Position numbers and translations under genes: made by a program. A stretch of DNA of 64,000 nt from Syntrophobacter fumaroxidans MPOB (GTDB lineage Bacteria; Desulfobacterota; Syntrophobacteria; Syntrophobacterales; Syntrophobacteraceae), in contig NC_008554.1 in NCBI RefSeq assembly GCF_000014965.1, forward strand, positions 2,964,001-3,028,000, in the 5' to 3' direction. Of the stretch, positions 9,189 to 19,200 are shown piece by piece. The notes under the pieces were generated by a model, which did no database searches, was not told the DNA's origin, and saw only the letters and a list, made by a program, of their open reading frames with translations. Within the stretch, counting starts at the first letter, position 1. Every line of letters begins with the position of its first letter.

Positions 9189-10166
9189 CTACAGCCGCCT
9201 GAAACACGATTGAGTGGACGGGAGCCTGCCCGGCCCCTTTTCGGTTTCGGCCAGCGCCGTGCAGACGGCCTCTTCCATGGAGACGAGCCGCGCCGGCACC
9301 AGATCCCTGATCCGGTTCTCCCTGCAGACGACCGTATTCCTTAGCCCCTCCACCAGCGGCATGATCACCCCGGCCGGAACGGGCGTCATCAGATTGATCC
9401 AGTATGCCGAAAGGCGCGGTGTAAGCACCGGAACCGTCACGACAAGCCGGCGAAGCCCCCGCACGCGCGCGTAAATCAGCATCAGCTCGCGGTAGGAAAT
9501 GATGTCGGGGCCTCCGATATCGAAACTCAGCCCGGCGGTGTCCTCCTGCTGCAGGCAGCCCGCGAGATAATCGACGACATTGGAGATGGCGATGGGCTGG
9601 CACGGCGTATCGACCCATCGCGGGCAGATCATCACCGGAACGCGCTCCACCATGTAGCGCAGCATCTCAAACGGAGCGCCTCCGGCGCCGATGATGTTCG
9701 CCGCCCTAAGAATCGTCGTGCGGACTTTACCCGACTGGAGTATCCGGCCCACCTCCTGCCTGCTGGCAAGATGTTCGGAGAGGGAATCCCCCAGTTCGCC
9801 GAGACCTCCGAGGTAGATGATGCGGGAGAGCCCGGCGGCTTCCGCGGCCTTCAGAAAATGTGTCGCCGCCTTTTGATCCCGTTCGGCGAAAGACTTGATC
9901 TCCGAGAAGTTTCGTCCTCCCATGGAGTGGACCAGGTAGAAGGCGACGTCCATTCCATCCAGGGAGGCTTCCCAGGTCCCGGGTTTCAGGAGATCGCCCT
10001 CCACCGGCTCCGCTTTGATTTCCGGCGGCAACGATCCGGCGAACCCGGAGGCCGACCGCACCAGGCATCGGACCTGAAAGCCGTTGGAAACAAGGTTGGG
10101 CAGCAGCCGACCGCCGACGAATCCCGTCGCGCCGGTCAGAAGAACTCTGGGCTTGTGCTCGTCCAT
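9189..10166 (-). CDS. NAD(P)-binding epimerase/NmrA-like protein
   Basis: 325-aa atypical short-chain dehydrogenase/NmrA-type protein. The Rossmann motif VLLTGATGFVGGRLL is at the N terminus, followed by FYLVHSMGG and IIYLGGLGELG. The usual YxxxK catalytic pair is not evident, as in NAD(P)-sensing or complex-I-assembly-like members. The C-terminal third has hydrophobic stretches (VVTVPVLTPRLSAYWINLMTPVP) and ends before the DUF2867/SRPBCC domain that related proteins carry. A separate SRPBCC gene sits two genes downstream. An AAGGAG ribosome site precedes the start. Substrate unknown. Confidence 0.83.
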   Translation of the reverse strand: MDEHKPRVLLTGATGFVGGRLLPNLVSNGFQVRCLVRSASGFAGSLPPEIKAEPVEGDLLKPGTWEASLDGMDVAFYLVHSMGGRNFSEIKSFAERDQKAATHFLKAAEAAGLSRIIYLGGLGELGDSLSEHLASRQEVGRILQSGKVRTTILRAANIIGAGGAPFEMLRYMVERVPVMICPRWVDTPCQPIAISNVVDYLAGCLQQEDTAGLSFDIGGPDIISYRELMLIYARVRGLRRLVVTVPVLTPRLSAYWINLMTPVPAGVIMPLVEGLRNTVVCRENRIRDLVPARLVSMEEAVCTALAETEKGPGRLPSTQSCFRRL

Positions 10167-10372
10167 AAGCTCGCGACTCCTTGGCGGCGAACGCCGTAAA
10201 GGTCCGCCGCATCGAGGATCGGCGGCGGCCTGTTTGCCGCGGGACCGGCATCCGACAGGATGCGGTCCGCGGTTGGGATGTTTTTCAGGGCATGCTCCTC
10301 AATCCCGCTCAAGCCGACCCGGGAACGCCGTCTCACGGGAATCCCCGACGCCGCGTCGATCCTGCCGCACGG

Positions 10373-11473
10373 CTAGGCCCTGCTCAGTCGCCCCGCGATG
10401 TCTTCCGCCGCATGCACTCCATCCTGAACCGCCTTGAAGATGAGATTCGAGTGCTTTTTCTCACGCAGAGCGCCCTCCTCCTCGACGAGGAGATAAGCCG
10501 GACTGATGGCACCGCCGATGGCGTAGACTCCCTTCACGCTCGTCTGGAAGCAGGAATTGAGCATGACGAGCTTTGCGCCTTCCCTGCCGATCTTGCAGAC
10601 CCCTTCGGTGCAGGTGATCTGCTGCAAGCCGAGACGGTCGAAAATGATCGAGGGGCCCTGGGTGCCGATGCAGGCGATGACATGTTTCATGGGAAAGCTC
10701 ATGCCCTGCTGCATTTCGACGCCGTGCGGGAGAGTAATGCTTTGGGTCTGAATGATGAGGCGTTCGACCCCTTCCTCGTCCACCTCGCCGATGCGCGGGA
10801 CGGTTCCCTGCAGGATCTTGATGTTGCCGCCCAGGAGGATCTCTTCACCGAGATCGCGCGCGACATCCTTGTCCACCTTGAAATGCTCGCGGCGGTGGCC
10901 CCAGTAGACGGGTGTCGAATCACCGACATCCCGCTTGGTCTTGGACAGCGTGGAAACGACGTCGGCGGCGGCGTTGCCGCCGCCCAGCACCAGCGTCGGC
11001 GCGCCGATATGCTCCTCCGGGTTTCCCAGGTTCCGGGCCACCATCTTGGCTTCTCCGTAAACGCCGAGATCGATGGGAATGTTGCTGCCGAAGGCCAGGA
11101 TCACCGCCGAAGCGCTGTACCGGGTTTTGCCCGCATCCACGGCAAATCCACCCTTCTCACGAACAAAACCTTGGAACTCGTGACCATATTGGATCTGCAA
11201 GCCGCGCTCCTTCACGCAGGTTTCGACCCGTGCGAAGTAGTCCTCGACCGGCTCGTTCGCAGGCTGGAGCTCCGTAATTCCGAAAGGTTGTTCTTCACCT
11301 TTGGGAACGGTGGGGTAGACTTTCTTGCCTCGAGGGTAGGTGTCGAGGATGCCCTGAAGAACACGCGATCCCTTTTCCAGAACCACAAAGCTCAACCCAA
11401 GCTCACCGGCCCTGATGGCGGCGGCAAGCCCCCCGGGGCCTGCGCCCACGATGACGACGTCGACTCGGTCCAT
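10373..11473 (-). CDS. FAD/NAD(P)-dependent oxidoreductase (thioredoxin reductase/YpdA-like)
   Basis: 366-aa flavoprotein. The N-terminal FAD motif VDVVIVGAGPGGLAAAIRAG is followed by FVVLEKG; the second, NAD(P)-binding motif is TLVLGGGNAAADVV near residue 180; the C-terminal VKGVYAIGGAISPAYLL is the usual FAD/pyrimidine contact. There is no CxxC redox pair, so it is not a classical thioredoxin reductase. The closest families are YpdA-type bacillithiol reductases and ferredoxin-NADP reductase-like proteins; the electron acceptor is unknown. An AGGAGG ribosome site precedes the start. The 206-bp gap before the next gene downstream shows nothing assignable. Confidence 0.87.
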   Translation of the reverse strand: MDRVDVVIVGAGPGGLAAAIRAGELGLSFVVLEKGSRVLQGILDTYPRGKKVYPTVPKGEEQPFGITELQPANEPVEDYFARVETCVKERGLQIQYGHEFQGFVREKGGFAVDAGKTRYSASAVILAFGSNIPIDLGVYGEAKMVARNLGNPEEHIGAPTLVLGGGNAAADVVSTLSKTKRDVGDSTPVYWGHRREHFKVDKDVARDLGEEILLGGNIKILQGTVPRIGEVDEEGVERLIIQTQSITLPHGVEMQQGMSFPMKHVIACIGTQGPSIIFDRLGLQQITCTEGVCKIGREGAKLVMLNSCFQTSVKGVYAIGGAISPAYLLVEEEGALREKKHSNLIFKAVQDGVHAAEDIAGRLSRA

Positions 11474-11653
11474 CTTCTCACAATCCTCCTGAAAGTGACT
11501 TCATGTAAGCGGGCGGGCGGCTTCTCCTCCGCATCGCCGTTGAATTCAGTATCATTCAAGTCCCTTGACAACTCAAGCCGCGATTCCTCATCCGCTGAGA
11601 CAGCGCAGCCCACGGTCCCAATACCCTTGCCCCTGCCGTCGCAGCAAACATAC

Positions 11654-11730
11654 AAGGGGCGGGGTTTTTCCTCCCGCGTCACCTTCCGATGGGCAGGTGC
11701 TGCGTCATTTTGAACGCACCTCGGATTCAG
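11654..11730. repeat. Interspersed intergenic repeat, copy A
   Basis: About 77 bp that closely resemble 44202-44280: both contain GCGGGGTTT, a CCCGCGTCAC block, GGGCAGGTG and TTGAACGCACCTCGG in the same order, roughly 80% identical by eye. The hairpin portion (GCGGGGTTT...CCCGC) recurs at 58766-58785. The repeat ends at the gpmI stop codon, so it may act as its 3' end. Confidence 0.65.
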
Positions 11731-13379
11731 TTCTCCAGAAGGGGCGGATCGTACATTTCCGGCGGCGCCAGGTTCAACAGTTGGAAACAAGTCGCCGCGA
11801 TATTGGTGAGCCCCGGTTTTTCGATTGCGGGGTTGAAGCGGACCGTCCTTGTCCCGGACGTGTCGTAGACGATGAACCACACGGGGTTGAGCGTGTGGGC
11901 CGTCTTCGCCCGGGGTTCCCCGTTCGGCCCGCGTTTTACGTTTCCGGCCTTGTCCGTCTCGTACATTTCCTCCGCGTTCCCGTGATCCGCGGTGACCACC
12001 AGGATGCCTCCGGCCTCTCTGGCGGCGGCCATGATGCGGCCCAGGCTCAAGTCCACGGCCTCGACCGCGATGCGCGCGGACTGAAAGACCCCCGTGTGCC
12101 CCACCATGTCCCCGTTTGGGAAATTGAGGCGAATCATGTCGTAGCGATGCGACCGGATGCCCCTGAGCACACGGTCGGTGATTTCCGCCGCCTTCATCCA
12201 GGGCCGTTCCTGGAACGGGACTTTATCCGAGCGGATCTCGACGTATTGTTCCAGGCGCTCGTCGATCTTGCCGGAACGGTTGCCGTTCCAGAAATAGGTC
12301 ACGTGGCCGAATTTCTGGGTTTCGCTGATCGCCATCAGGCGGAGCCCGCGGGCGCACAGGTATTCGTTCATGGTGTGCTCGATGCGGGGCGGTTCCACCA
12401 GGTAGTTCCTGGGAATGTGCAGCTCGGTATCGTATTCCATCATCCCGGCGTAGAACACATGCGGGTTCGGGTCGCGCTCGAAGACCTTGAAGTCCTTCTC
12501 CTCGAAGGCCCGCGTGATCTCAATGGCGCGGTCCCCTCTGAAGTTGAAATAAACAACGGAATCGCCGTCCTGAATTCTCCCGACCGGTCCGCTTTCGTCG
12601 GCGATGACGAAAGGAGGCAGATCCTGGTCGATGACCCCGGGATTTTCCCGGCGGTAGGTCAGGATGGCCTCTTCGGCGGAGGCAAAGGCGCGGCCCTCGC
12701 CGGCCACGTGTGTCTTCCAGCCCAGGAGCACCATGTCCCAGTCGGCTTCATAGCGGTCCATGGTGATCTTCATCCGCCCGCCTCCGCCGGCAATGCGGTA
12801 ATCCGCGTTTGCCCGCGTGTTGATGTCCCGCAGGAACTTCTCGAACGGAAGGACGTATTCGAGAGCGGAGGTCTCCCCGACATCGCGGCCGTCCAGCAGG
12901 ATGTGGACCCTGACCCGCGGCATCTTTTCCTCGAATGCCAGGTGCAGCAGCATGGCTCTGAGATGGTCGAGGTGGCTGTGCACGTTGCCGTCGGAGAAGA
13001 GCCCGATGAAATGGAACGTGCCGCGGTGCGCTTGGGCGAAATCCACCAGGCGGCGCCAACCTTTGCCCTGGAAAATCCGCCCCGAAGCGATGGCTTCATT
13101 GACCAGCTTCGCCCCTTGAGGAAAGAGCCTCCCGGCCCCGATGGCGTTGTGCCCTACCTCGGAGTTGCCCATGTCCGAGTCGGAGGGCAGTCCCACGGCG
13201 GTGCCGTGAGCCTTGAGCAGGGTATACGGGCAGTTTTGGAGCAGCCAGTCCAGATTCGGGGTGTATGCCTGCGCAACCGCATTGCCGAGCTGGTTTTCGC
13301 GATATCCGATGCCGTCCATCACCACGAAGACCAGCGGTTTCGGACGGTGACTCTTACCATGAGTTGAACTTGCCGCCAT
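11727..13379 (-). CDS. gpmI: 2,3-bisphosphoglycerate-independent phosphoglycerate mutase
   Basis: 550-aa metal-dependent mutase converting 3- to 2-phosphoglycerate in glycolysis and gluconeogenesis; cytoplasmic. The phosphatase half starts with VVMDGIGYRENQ (metal Asp22) and the nucleophile Ser73 lies in MGNSEVGHN. The middle mutase domain has FIGLFSDGNVHSH and ILLDGRDV, and the C-terminal metal site is VVTADHGNAEEM. At 550 aa it is somewhat longer than typical GpmI (about 510), with an insertion around GNVKRGPNGEPRAKTAHT. The ATG at 13379 has a GGGGGAG ribosome site; the open frame to 13568 is spurious extension. The neighbouring proteases do not suggest an operon role. Confidence 0.95.
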   Translation of the reverse strand: MAASSTHGKSHRPKPLVFVVMDGIGYRENQLGNAVAQAYTPNLDWLLQNCPYTLLKAHGTAVGLPSDSDMGNSEVGHNAIGAGRLFPQGAKLVNEAIASGRIFQGKGWRRLVDFAQAHRGTFHFIGLFSDGNVHSHLDHLRAMLLHLAFEEKMPRVRVHILLDGRDVGETSALEYVLPFEKFLRDINTRANADYRIAGGGGRMKITMDRYEADWDMVLLGWKTHVAGEGRAFASAEEAILTYRRENPGVIDQDLPPFVIADESGPVGRIQDGDSVVYFNFRGDRAIEITRAFEEKDFKVFERDPNPHVFYAGMMEYDTELHIPRNYLVEPPRIEHTMNEYLCARGLRLMAISETQKFGHVTYFWNGNRSGKIDERLEQYVEIRSDKVPFQERPWMKAAEITDRVLRGIRSHRYDMIRLNFPNGDMVGHTGVFQSARIAVEAVDLSLGRIMAAAREAGGILVVTADHGNAEEMYETDKAGNVKRGPNGEPRAKTAHTLNPVWFIVYDTSGTRTVRFNPAIEKPGLTNIAATCFQLLNLAPPEMYDPPLLEN

Positions 13380-13589
13380 TGAGATACTCCCCCTGCGTGT
13401 TGAATCAAACCCGGCGATACGGAACAGCCCTTCCCCGCGAACCTTGAAGGGGCAGGGCGCCTCGTGCTCGATTCCCGGACCCGGGCGCACACGATCGCTC
13501 TGCGCCGGGATGACTGGCAACGCCCCCGTTCCCACGCGGGCTGCATTCTGCCCGGTTCCATGAGGCATCGATCCGGACCATCGGCCGGA

Positions 13590-14690
13590 TCAGCTTTTGG
13601 AGCGCCGGCTCCGGCTCGAACGCTCCCCGAGCGTGACCGTCACGGTGTCGCGACCGCCCTTCCAGTGAACCACCTCGAGCTTGATGCGATCCCCCGGACG
13701 GAGCTTGCGGATATACCGGAGGAATTGATTCGCATCGGTCACCGGCTGTCCATCCACCTTCACGATGATGTCGCCGCCGACGATCAGGATGTTGTTGCCG
13801 ATCTGGGCGCGTGTCGAACCTCCTCGAAGTCCGGCCTTTTGAGCCGGCCCTCCGGTCGCCAGGTCGACCAGCATGGCCCCCGCTTCGACGGGCAGCTTCA
13901 AGGCCTTTGCGGAATCCGCGGTCAGCGTCATCAGGGTGGCCCCCAGGAACGGATAGGCGTAATAGCCCCGCTCGATCAGATCCTTGAGAACGCCCTTGAC
14001 CGTATCGATGGGAATCGCGAATCCGATCCCGATACTGGCCCCCGTGGGACTGAAAATGGCCGTATTGATCCCGATCATCCTGCCGGAGGAATCGATGAGG
14101 GGCCCGCCGGAATTGCCGGGATTGATCGAGGCGTCGGTCTGAATGACGTCTTCCATGAGACTGCCGTCACCGGCGCGCAAGCTCCGACCCAGCGAACTGA
14201 TGATGCCCGAGGTGAGCGTTTGTCCCAGACCGAACGGATTTCCGATGGCAAGGACCTTTTGCCCGACTCTGAGGTTGTCCGAGGAGCCCATGGGAACCAC
14301 GACCAGGTGTTCCTTGGGCGCCTCGATCTTCACGACGGCGACATCCGTGTCCGGATCGGTGCCGACAAGCCTGGCGGTGTACTTCCTGCCGTTGGCCAGC
14401 GTCACTTCGAGCTTTTCCGCATCCGCGATGACATGGTTGTTGGTCAGAATGTACCCCTTGCCGTCGATCACGACGCCCGACCCGCTGCCTTCCCGAGGCG
14501 CCACATTGAAGAAGAAGTCGCGTTCGAGAACGGTGCTCGTGATGTTCACGACCCCCGGAGCGAGTTGTTCGTACAATTGGATGTTGTTCGCCTCATCCTC
14601 GGTCATCGCACGGCAGATGCCGGTGCCCACGGCGAACCAGGACAGGGTAACGATGAGTATGAGAACCGGGTTCTTGACAAGGGCGCGCAT
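13590..14690 (-). CDS. HtrA/DegP-type periplasmic serine protease with one PDZ domain
   Basis: 366-aa trypsin-like quality-control protease. A signal or anchor helix (NPVLILIVTLSWFAVGTGI) leads into the protease domain with all triad residues: His in LTNNHVIAD, Asp in DTDVAVVKI, Ser in INPGNSGGPL. A single PDZ domain follows (about residues 255-350; AGAMLVDLATGGPAQKAGL, then LIVGGDIIVKVDGQPV). ATG 14690 is preferred since GAGGAGGTGGGG lies directly upstream. A second protease-like gene lies 175 bp upstream on the same strand and shares the GNPFGLGQTLT and ASINPGNSGG stretches, so the pair probably arose by duplication. Confidence 0.93.
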   Translation of the reverse strand: MRALVKNPVLILIVTLSWFAVGTGICRAMTEDEANNIQLYEQLAPGVVNITSTVLERDFFFNVAPREGSGSGVVIDGKGYILTNNHVIADAEKLEVTLANGRKYTARLVGTDPDTDVAVVKIEAPKEHLVVVPMGSSDNLRVGQKVLAIGNPFGLGQTLTSGIISSLGRSLRAGDGSLMEDVIQTDASINPGNSGGPLIDSSGRMIGINTAIFSPTGASIGIGFAIPIDTVKGVLKDLIERGYYAYPFLGATLMTLTADSAKALKLPVEAGAMLVDLATGGPAQKAGLRGGSTRAQIGNNILIVGGDIIVKVDGQPVTDANQFLRYIRKLRPGDRIKLEVVHWKGGRDTVTVTLGERSSRSRRSKS

Positions 14691-14865
14691 GCCCCACCTC
14701 CTCTTCTTTTTTGGGGTCAAACCTACACTTTTCACAAATCTCGATGAGCCGACGGCTCACCATGAAGCATGCGAATCTCCCGGGCCGACGGCATGTTCAC
14801 AAAGGCACGCGGGATAGGCCGCCGCCGCGCGGATTCTTCCCGACGGAATGCACGGAGTTCCTCTT

Positions 14866-15672
14866 CTAGGCATTCGCCAATCTGCGCGCGACCAGGAAAA
14901 GCAGGACGGCGAGCGCCGCCCAGCTCAGCCATTTTTCGTAATTGTAAAGCATGCCGGGTGTCATTTCCCGGATGCGGTGCACGGGAACGGCGAACCCTAT
15001 TCCCACGCTGCCGCCGGTCGGGCTCAGGATGGCCGTGTTCATGCCGATCAGCTCGCCGGAGGAGTTCACCAGCGCCCCGCCGCTGTTGCCGGGATTGATG
15101 GAGGCGCTGACCTGAATCACGTTCCTGAGCACCGCGGCGTCCGTTTTGATGCTGCGATCGACCATGCTCACCACGCCAACGGTCAGCGTCTGTCCCAATC
15201 CGAAGGGATTCCCGATGGCCAGCGCCTTTTCACCGACTTTCAGGGATCGGGAATCCCCCCATACGATTTCCGTCAAGGGTTGCGCTCCCGGTTCGATGCG
15301 CAGGACGGCCAGGTCGTCGTCGGGGGCCGAGCCGATCACCTTTCCCGGAAGGCGGCGTCCATCGGCCAGGGTCACCTCGATGTCGCGGGCCCGGGAAATC
15401 AGGTGATAACTCGTGACGATCGTGCCGTCCGCCCCGATGATGATCCCCGATCCCGAACCCGTTGACGGCGGCACGACGCAGAAATAGGATTCCGGATCGC
15501 AGGTTTGAGTCGTGATGTTCACGACGGAAGGCGAAACCCTCTCGTAGACGTCCATCGTATTGAGCTCACCGCGGGTATACGCGGATGCGAGGACAAACGC
15601 ATTCAAGAAATCGAAAAAGAAAACCGCCGCAAGAAGCAGGAATCTTGCCGATTTGTTGGCCGAGAATTTCAT
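14866..15672 (-). CDS. HtrA-like serine protease without PDZ, with C-terminal membrane helix
   Basis: 268-aa trypsin-like protein. The N-terminal signal/anchor is FLLLAAVFFFDFLNAFVLAS; the protease domain keeps His (VTSYHLISR), Asp (DDDLAVLRI) and Ser (INPGNSGGAL), but the His motif TSYHLIS departs from the usual TNNHV. Instead of PDZ, the chain ends with a hydrophobic segment (SWAALAVLLFLVARRLANA) that probably re-inserts into the membrane. An extra Cys pair (QTCDPESYFCVV) near the activation loop could form a disulfide. It likely forms a functional set with the HtrA gene downstream. The ribosome site is weak. Whether it is active or a regulatory paralogue is unknown. Confidence 0.85.
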   Translation of the reverse strand: MKFSANKSARFLLLAAVFFFDFLNAFVLASAYTRGELNTMDVYERVSPSVVNITTQTCDPESYFCVVPPSTGSGSGIIIGADGTIVTSYHLISRARDIEVTLADGRRLPGKVIGSAPDDDLAVLRIEPGAQPLTEIVWGDSRSLKVGEKALAIGNPFGLGQTLTVGVVSMVDRSIKTDAAVLRNVIQVSASINPGNSGGALVNSSGELIGMNTAILSPTGGSVGIGFAVPVHRIREMTPGMLYNYEKWLSWAALAVLLFLVARRLANA

Positions 15673-16280
15673 GATTTCGCAATCTTTGAGTCCGTCCGGG
15701 GATGACGGCCTTCCGGCTTTGCCCTGGCCCCCGGCCTCAAGGTCGTTCCCGTGAAAAAACAGTCGTCACGCCAGTCCAAGCCGGCTTCCGGAAATTGACC
15801 AAGGATTCCCGTTTCCCGCGCAAATGCCCATCGCCGCGGAATCCGGCTTCACGGTCGTTCACGGGAACGACGGAAGGCGATTCGCCCGACTCTTTCGTCA
15901 GCCCGCCCGAAAAAGCTTGCCGGCAATGGTACCAGTTGTCGTTCGCACTGCAAGGGTTTTCTCCGCGGCTTCCGAGGTCCCTCGTCGTGCGTTCGTTCCT
16001 TCGCCGCCCGCCGCCGTGATCGACAACATAAATATTAACGTGGTTTGCGGGCGTGTAAATAGCGTCCGATCCCAAAAACCCTTCGGTTCCCGCAGGAGAT
16101 GGCTCCGGGCACGGCGACCGCATGCCGGCCGTGCGTGTTTGCCGTGTGTCGTGTTTGCCGTGTTGCTCAAAGAATGCGAAAGTGTTATGGGTAAGGTGCC
16201 GTGCGGAATAAGAATATGTGTCGAACGGGGGGGCCGAACCTGCGTCCGCGAGAGCGCGAGCACCTTCGACGGGAAGGGCC
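15673..16280. other. Divergent intergenic region upstream of the 1,569-aa gene
   Basis: 608 bp between divergent genes. An AT-rich stretch at about 16020-16065 is the likely promoter area for the large gene. Long frames on either strand (for example minus 15737-16291) have no ribosome site and unnatural composition. No RNA gene recognised. Confidence 0.5.
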
Positions 16281-19200
16281 ATGACCGACAAGAGGTTTTC
16301 CTGGCAGTCCGGACACTTTGATCGTCAAGACACGTTCTTCCGACTGATCAACTCGGAGGATTATTTCAAGCACGGAATCGATGTTCGGGACGTGCCCATG
16401 GGGACCTTCGCTTCGGAGGATCATCCCAGCTTCCTGCCGAGCCGCTTCGGGGGCAACGCTTACGGATTGGGGCTCATCGAGCAGAGCGTTCTGAACGATG
16501 AGGATACGGAGTTTCTGGAAAGCCTGGATTTGCAGGACATCCAGGTGCTCGGCGACAACGCCGGGCGTCTCAATGCCATCTACCGGAAACTGGGGCTCCT
16601 CATTCGGTTCAGCGCCACGGGCAAGCGGTACTTCCTCATTCCCATCAACCTGGTGGCTCACTCCCTGCAGGAGATCAAGACCAAGGCGGATGAAATCGAG
16701 GAACTGATCATCCAGCACATTTTTGAGACGCGCACGGATCGCCTGGATATCGGCATTCTCACCTCGCGTCACGACCTGATCGTCCATGAACTGACGGCCC
16801 GGCTGTCCAGCCACCGGATATTTCTCTTCGATTCCCTCGAACGGCTGCGCTCGTGGCGCCTGCCGCTCGATATCATCCTCCTCCCCAAGGATCCGTTCGA
16901 ATACCTGCTCGAGCAGCCGTTTCCCAAGGCATCCAAGAAATCCATGACCCGGAGACGCCTGTGCGATTATGCCATGTACCTTGCGGGAAAAATATTCGAC
17001 CTGCTCGAAAAGAACGGGAAAATCCACGTCCTTGCGCATTCTTCTTCGCCGGAAGAGGACCGGGACTGCAAGGTGCGGTTCAAGTCCGAGGAGGAGCTGA
17101 AGTTGTTTCTCCTCTTCGCGCACACGTTCAAGACGCGAGCGAGGTACGAGGCGGAATCTGCGGAAACTGAAATGACGGTTCATGTCTCGGACCTGCATTA
17201 TTACCTCAACCGGTTCGCCTTTTTCGAACCGCACCTCAAGAAGCTGCTCGATCACCGCAAGCCCGAGGAACTGAGCGTGGCCGAGATCAACCGGCTGCCG
17301 AACCTGAATCTCCACTTGCCCCAGACCTACATGAAGTCTCCGGAGAAACACTGGAAATGGATTTTTGAGCCCTATTTCTCCGTGCAATACCTGCAGCGCA
17401 AATCGCCCGGCAGTCATCATCGGTATTGGCAGGAACGGCTGGAAATCGACACGGAGATGCCCGAGAGTCTCTTCGTGTTCGTCGGCAAGCCCAAGCGTCC
17501 GGCGGTCACGCTCGCCGCGCTGGAAGAAGAAATCAAGGCATCGGGCATGATGGGTTGCAGCCTGCCCCTGGTCGCCGAATACCGCAAGACCTTTCGATAT
17601 GTCCTGGACGTGCTCAACATCGTCGCGCAGATTCGCGATCACAAGTTTCTGCGGCTGTCGGAACTGGAGCGCACGCGGCTGTGCAATCCCTTTCGCGGCC
17701 AGAACGAACGTTTTGCACCCGTGGTGAAACTGCTCTCGCAGGTCTCCAGGCTCGAAAGAATCCGCAACATCCTCAATCCGGACGGCATCGAAGGCTTCTC
17801 GACGCCGATTCTCGAAAACATTCCAAAGCTTTCCCTGCACGGATTCTCACCCGCGCAACTGAGAGAACTGCTGCTGATCGTCGTGGGATACACTTCCATG
17901 GGCCGCATCGTGTTTGGAAAGCATCCCGCGAGAACTCTGAAACCCATAACGGACCGCGCACGGGCCGGAAATCACCAGGAGAGCCTGGAACTCCTGCGGA
18001 TCTGCCGCCTGATGAGCATGGCCGAAATCATCGCGGCCCTGGGGGATGCCTTCACGGGCGAGCAGGCCAAGGAGCTCTACCGCCTCTATGACGACGCCAT
18101 CAACGTCGCCACCGACCGCAGCCTGGACTGGGACAGGCTGCACGATTTGCGCATCAGCGCCCTGGGGGGGGTTCAGAACCAGGCCGTCCGGGAAATGATG
18201 AAGATATTCAACCTCTTCGACTTTCTCGATGACTGGCAGGATTGCCTGCGCAAGGGAACTTTTCAGAAGGAAGTCATCTGCGACTACGAACCCGATCAAC
18301 TGTTCAAGATGGAAGAGACCTTTCAGCTCGCCCGCATCGCGGAACAGTTCAAGCAGGAATTCATGGGGGACGGTATTCTCGGGCAGTCGTATTTCTTCCG
18401 GCAGTTCCTCGAAACGGAATTTCACGGAACCGGGCACCTCTTCAGGACGCTGGGGACGCGAGCCGGGTTCATCCTGCTCTGGATTGCGGTCAACTCTTCG
18501 GAGCGGCGCGTGGTCAACTTCAACCCGATGCTGGCCGGCGTTCCGAGGGACCGGCACGAGCCCCGGGTCCGCAAGATCCGGGAGTCCCTGCTGCGCATTC
18601 CCATCGAGCGGCTGCAGCCGAGGTTTTTCGACGAAATCAAGGGGGCCCTTGCGGAGGGGCGGCCGGCGTTCGTTTTTGACAGCGGCATCCGGATCATGAG
18701 CCACCGGGACACGCGGGTCGTCGACGTCAGTTTCGTGGACGTGGATGAAAACATTCAGCAACTGGAGACTCTGCTCGCGCATTTCGAATCCCGAAAACTG
18801 CGAGGGGTTTCCCTGCGCAATCTGAGAGAAATGGAACGTCGGTTTTCGGAGCTGGAGAGTTTCCACCAGTACCTGGAGCGCGAGGGGTGCTACCTGCAGT
18901 GCGAAGTGAATGAGCGGCCCGGGGGCCTCGAGGGAAGGAACCGGGAGATCGTCGCCGTCGAGGATCGGTTGAAGAGGATCATGCAAAGCCAGATCTTCAT
19001 CCCGGAGGAGATCTTCGATTCGATCAGCGTTCTGGCCCAGCACTGCCCGGAAATCCTGCGCTTCGTCCTGCCCGAATTCCAGGCTCTGGGAAACCTGGTG
19101 GAGTCATGGCCGACCCGTACGGCCCGGTCTCTGGGCGCTTACGTCATGCGTTGCCTCGAGAAGTTCCAGGCTCTGGCGATCAAGGATCGGAACACGTACC

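Noticed and set aside
11565-13367. 600-aa plus-strand frame opposite gpmI
   Set aside because: Shadow of gpmI; no ribosome site and no recognisable domain.
15737-16291. 184-aa minus-strand frame before the 1,569-aa gene
   Set aside because: Unnatural composition, no ribosome site, overlaps the start of the large gene.
16185-17840. 551-aa minus-strand frame over the large protein
   Set aside because: Mirror of the coding strand's third-position bias; the plus-strand frame is far longer and natural in composition.
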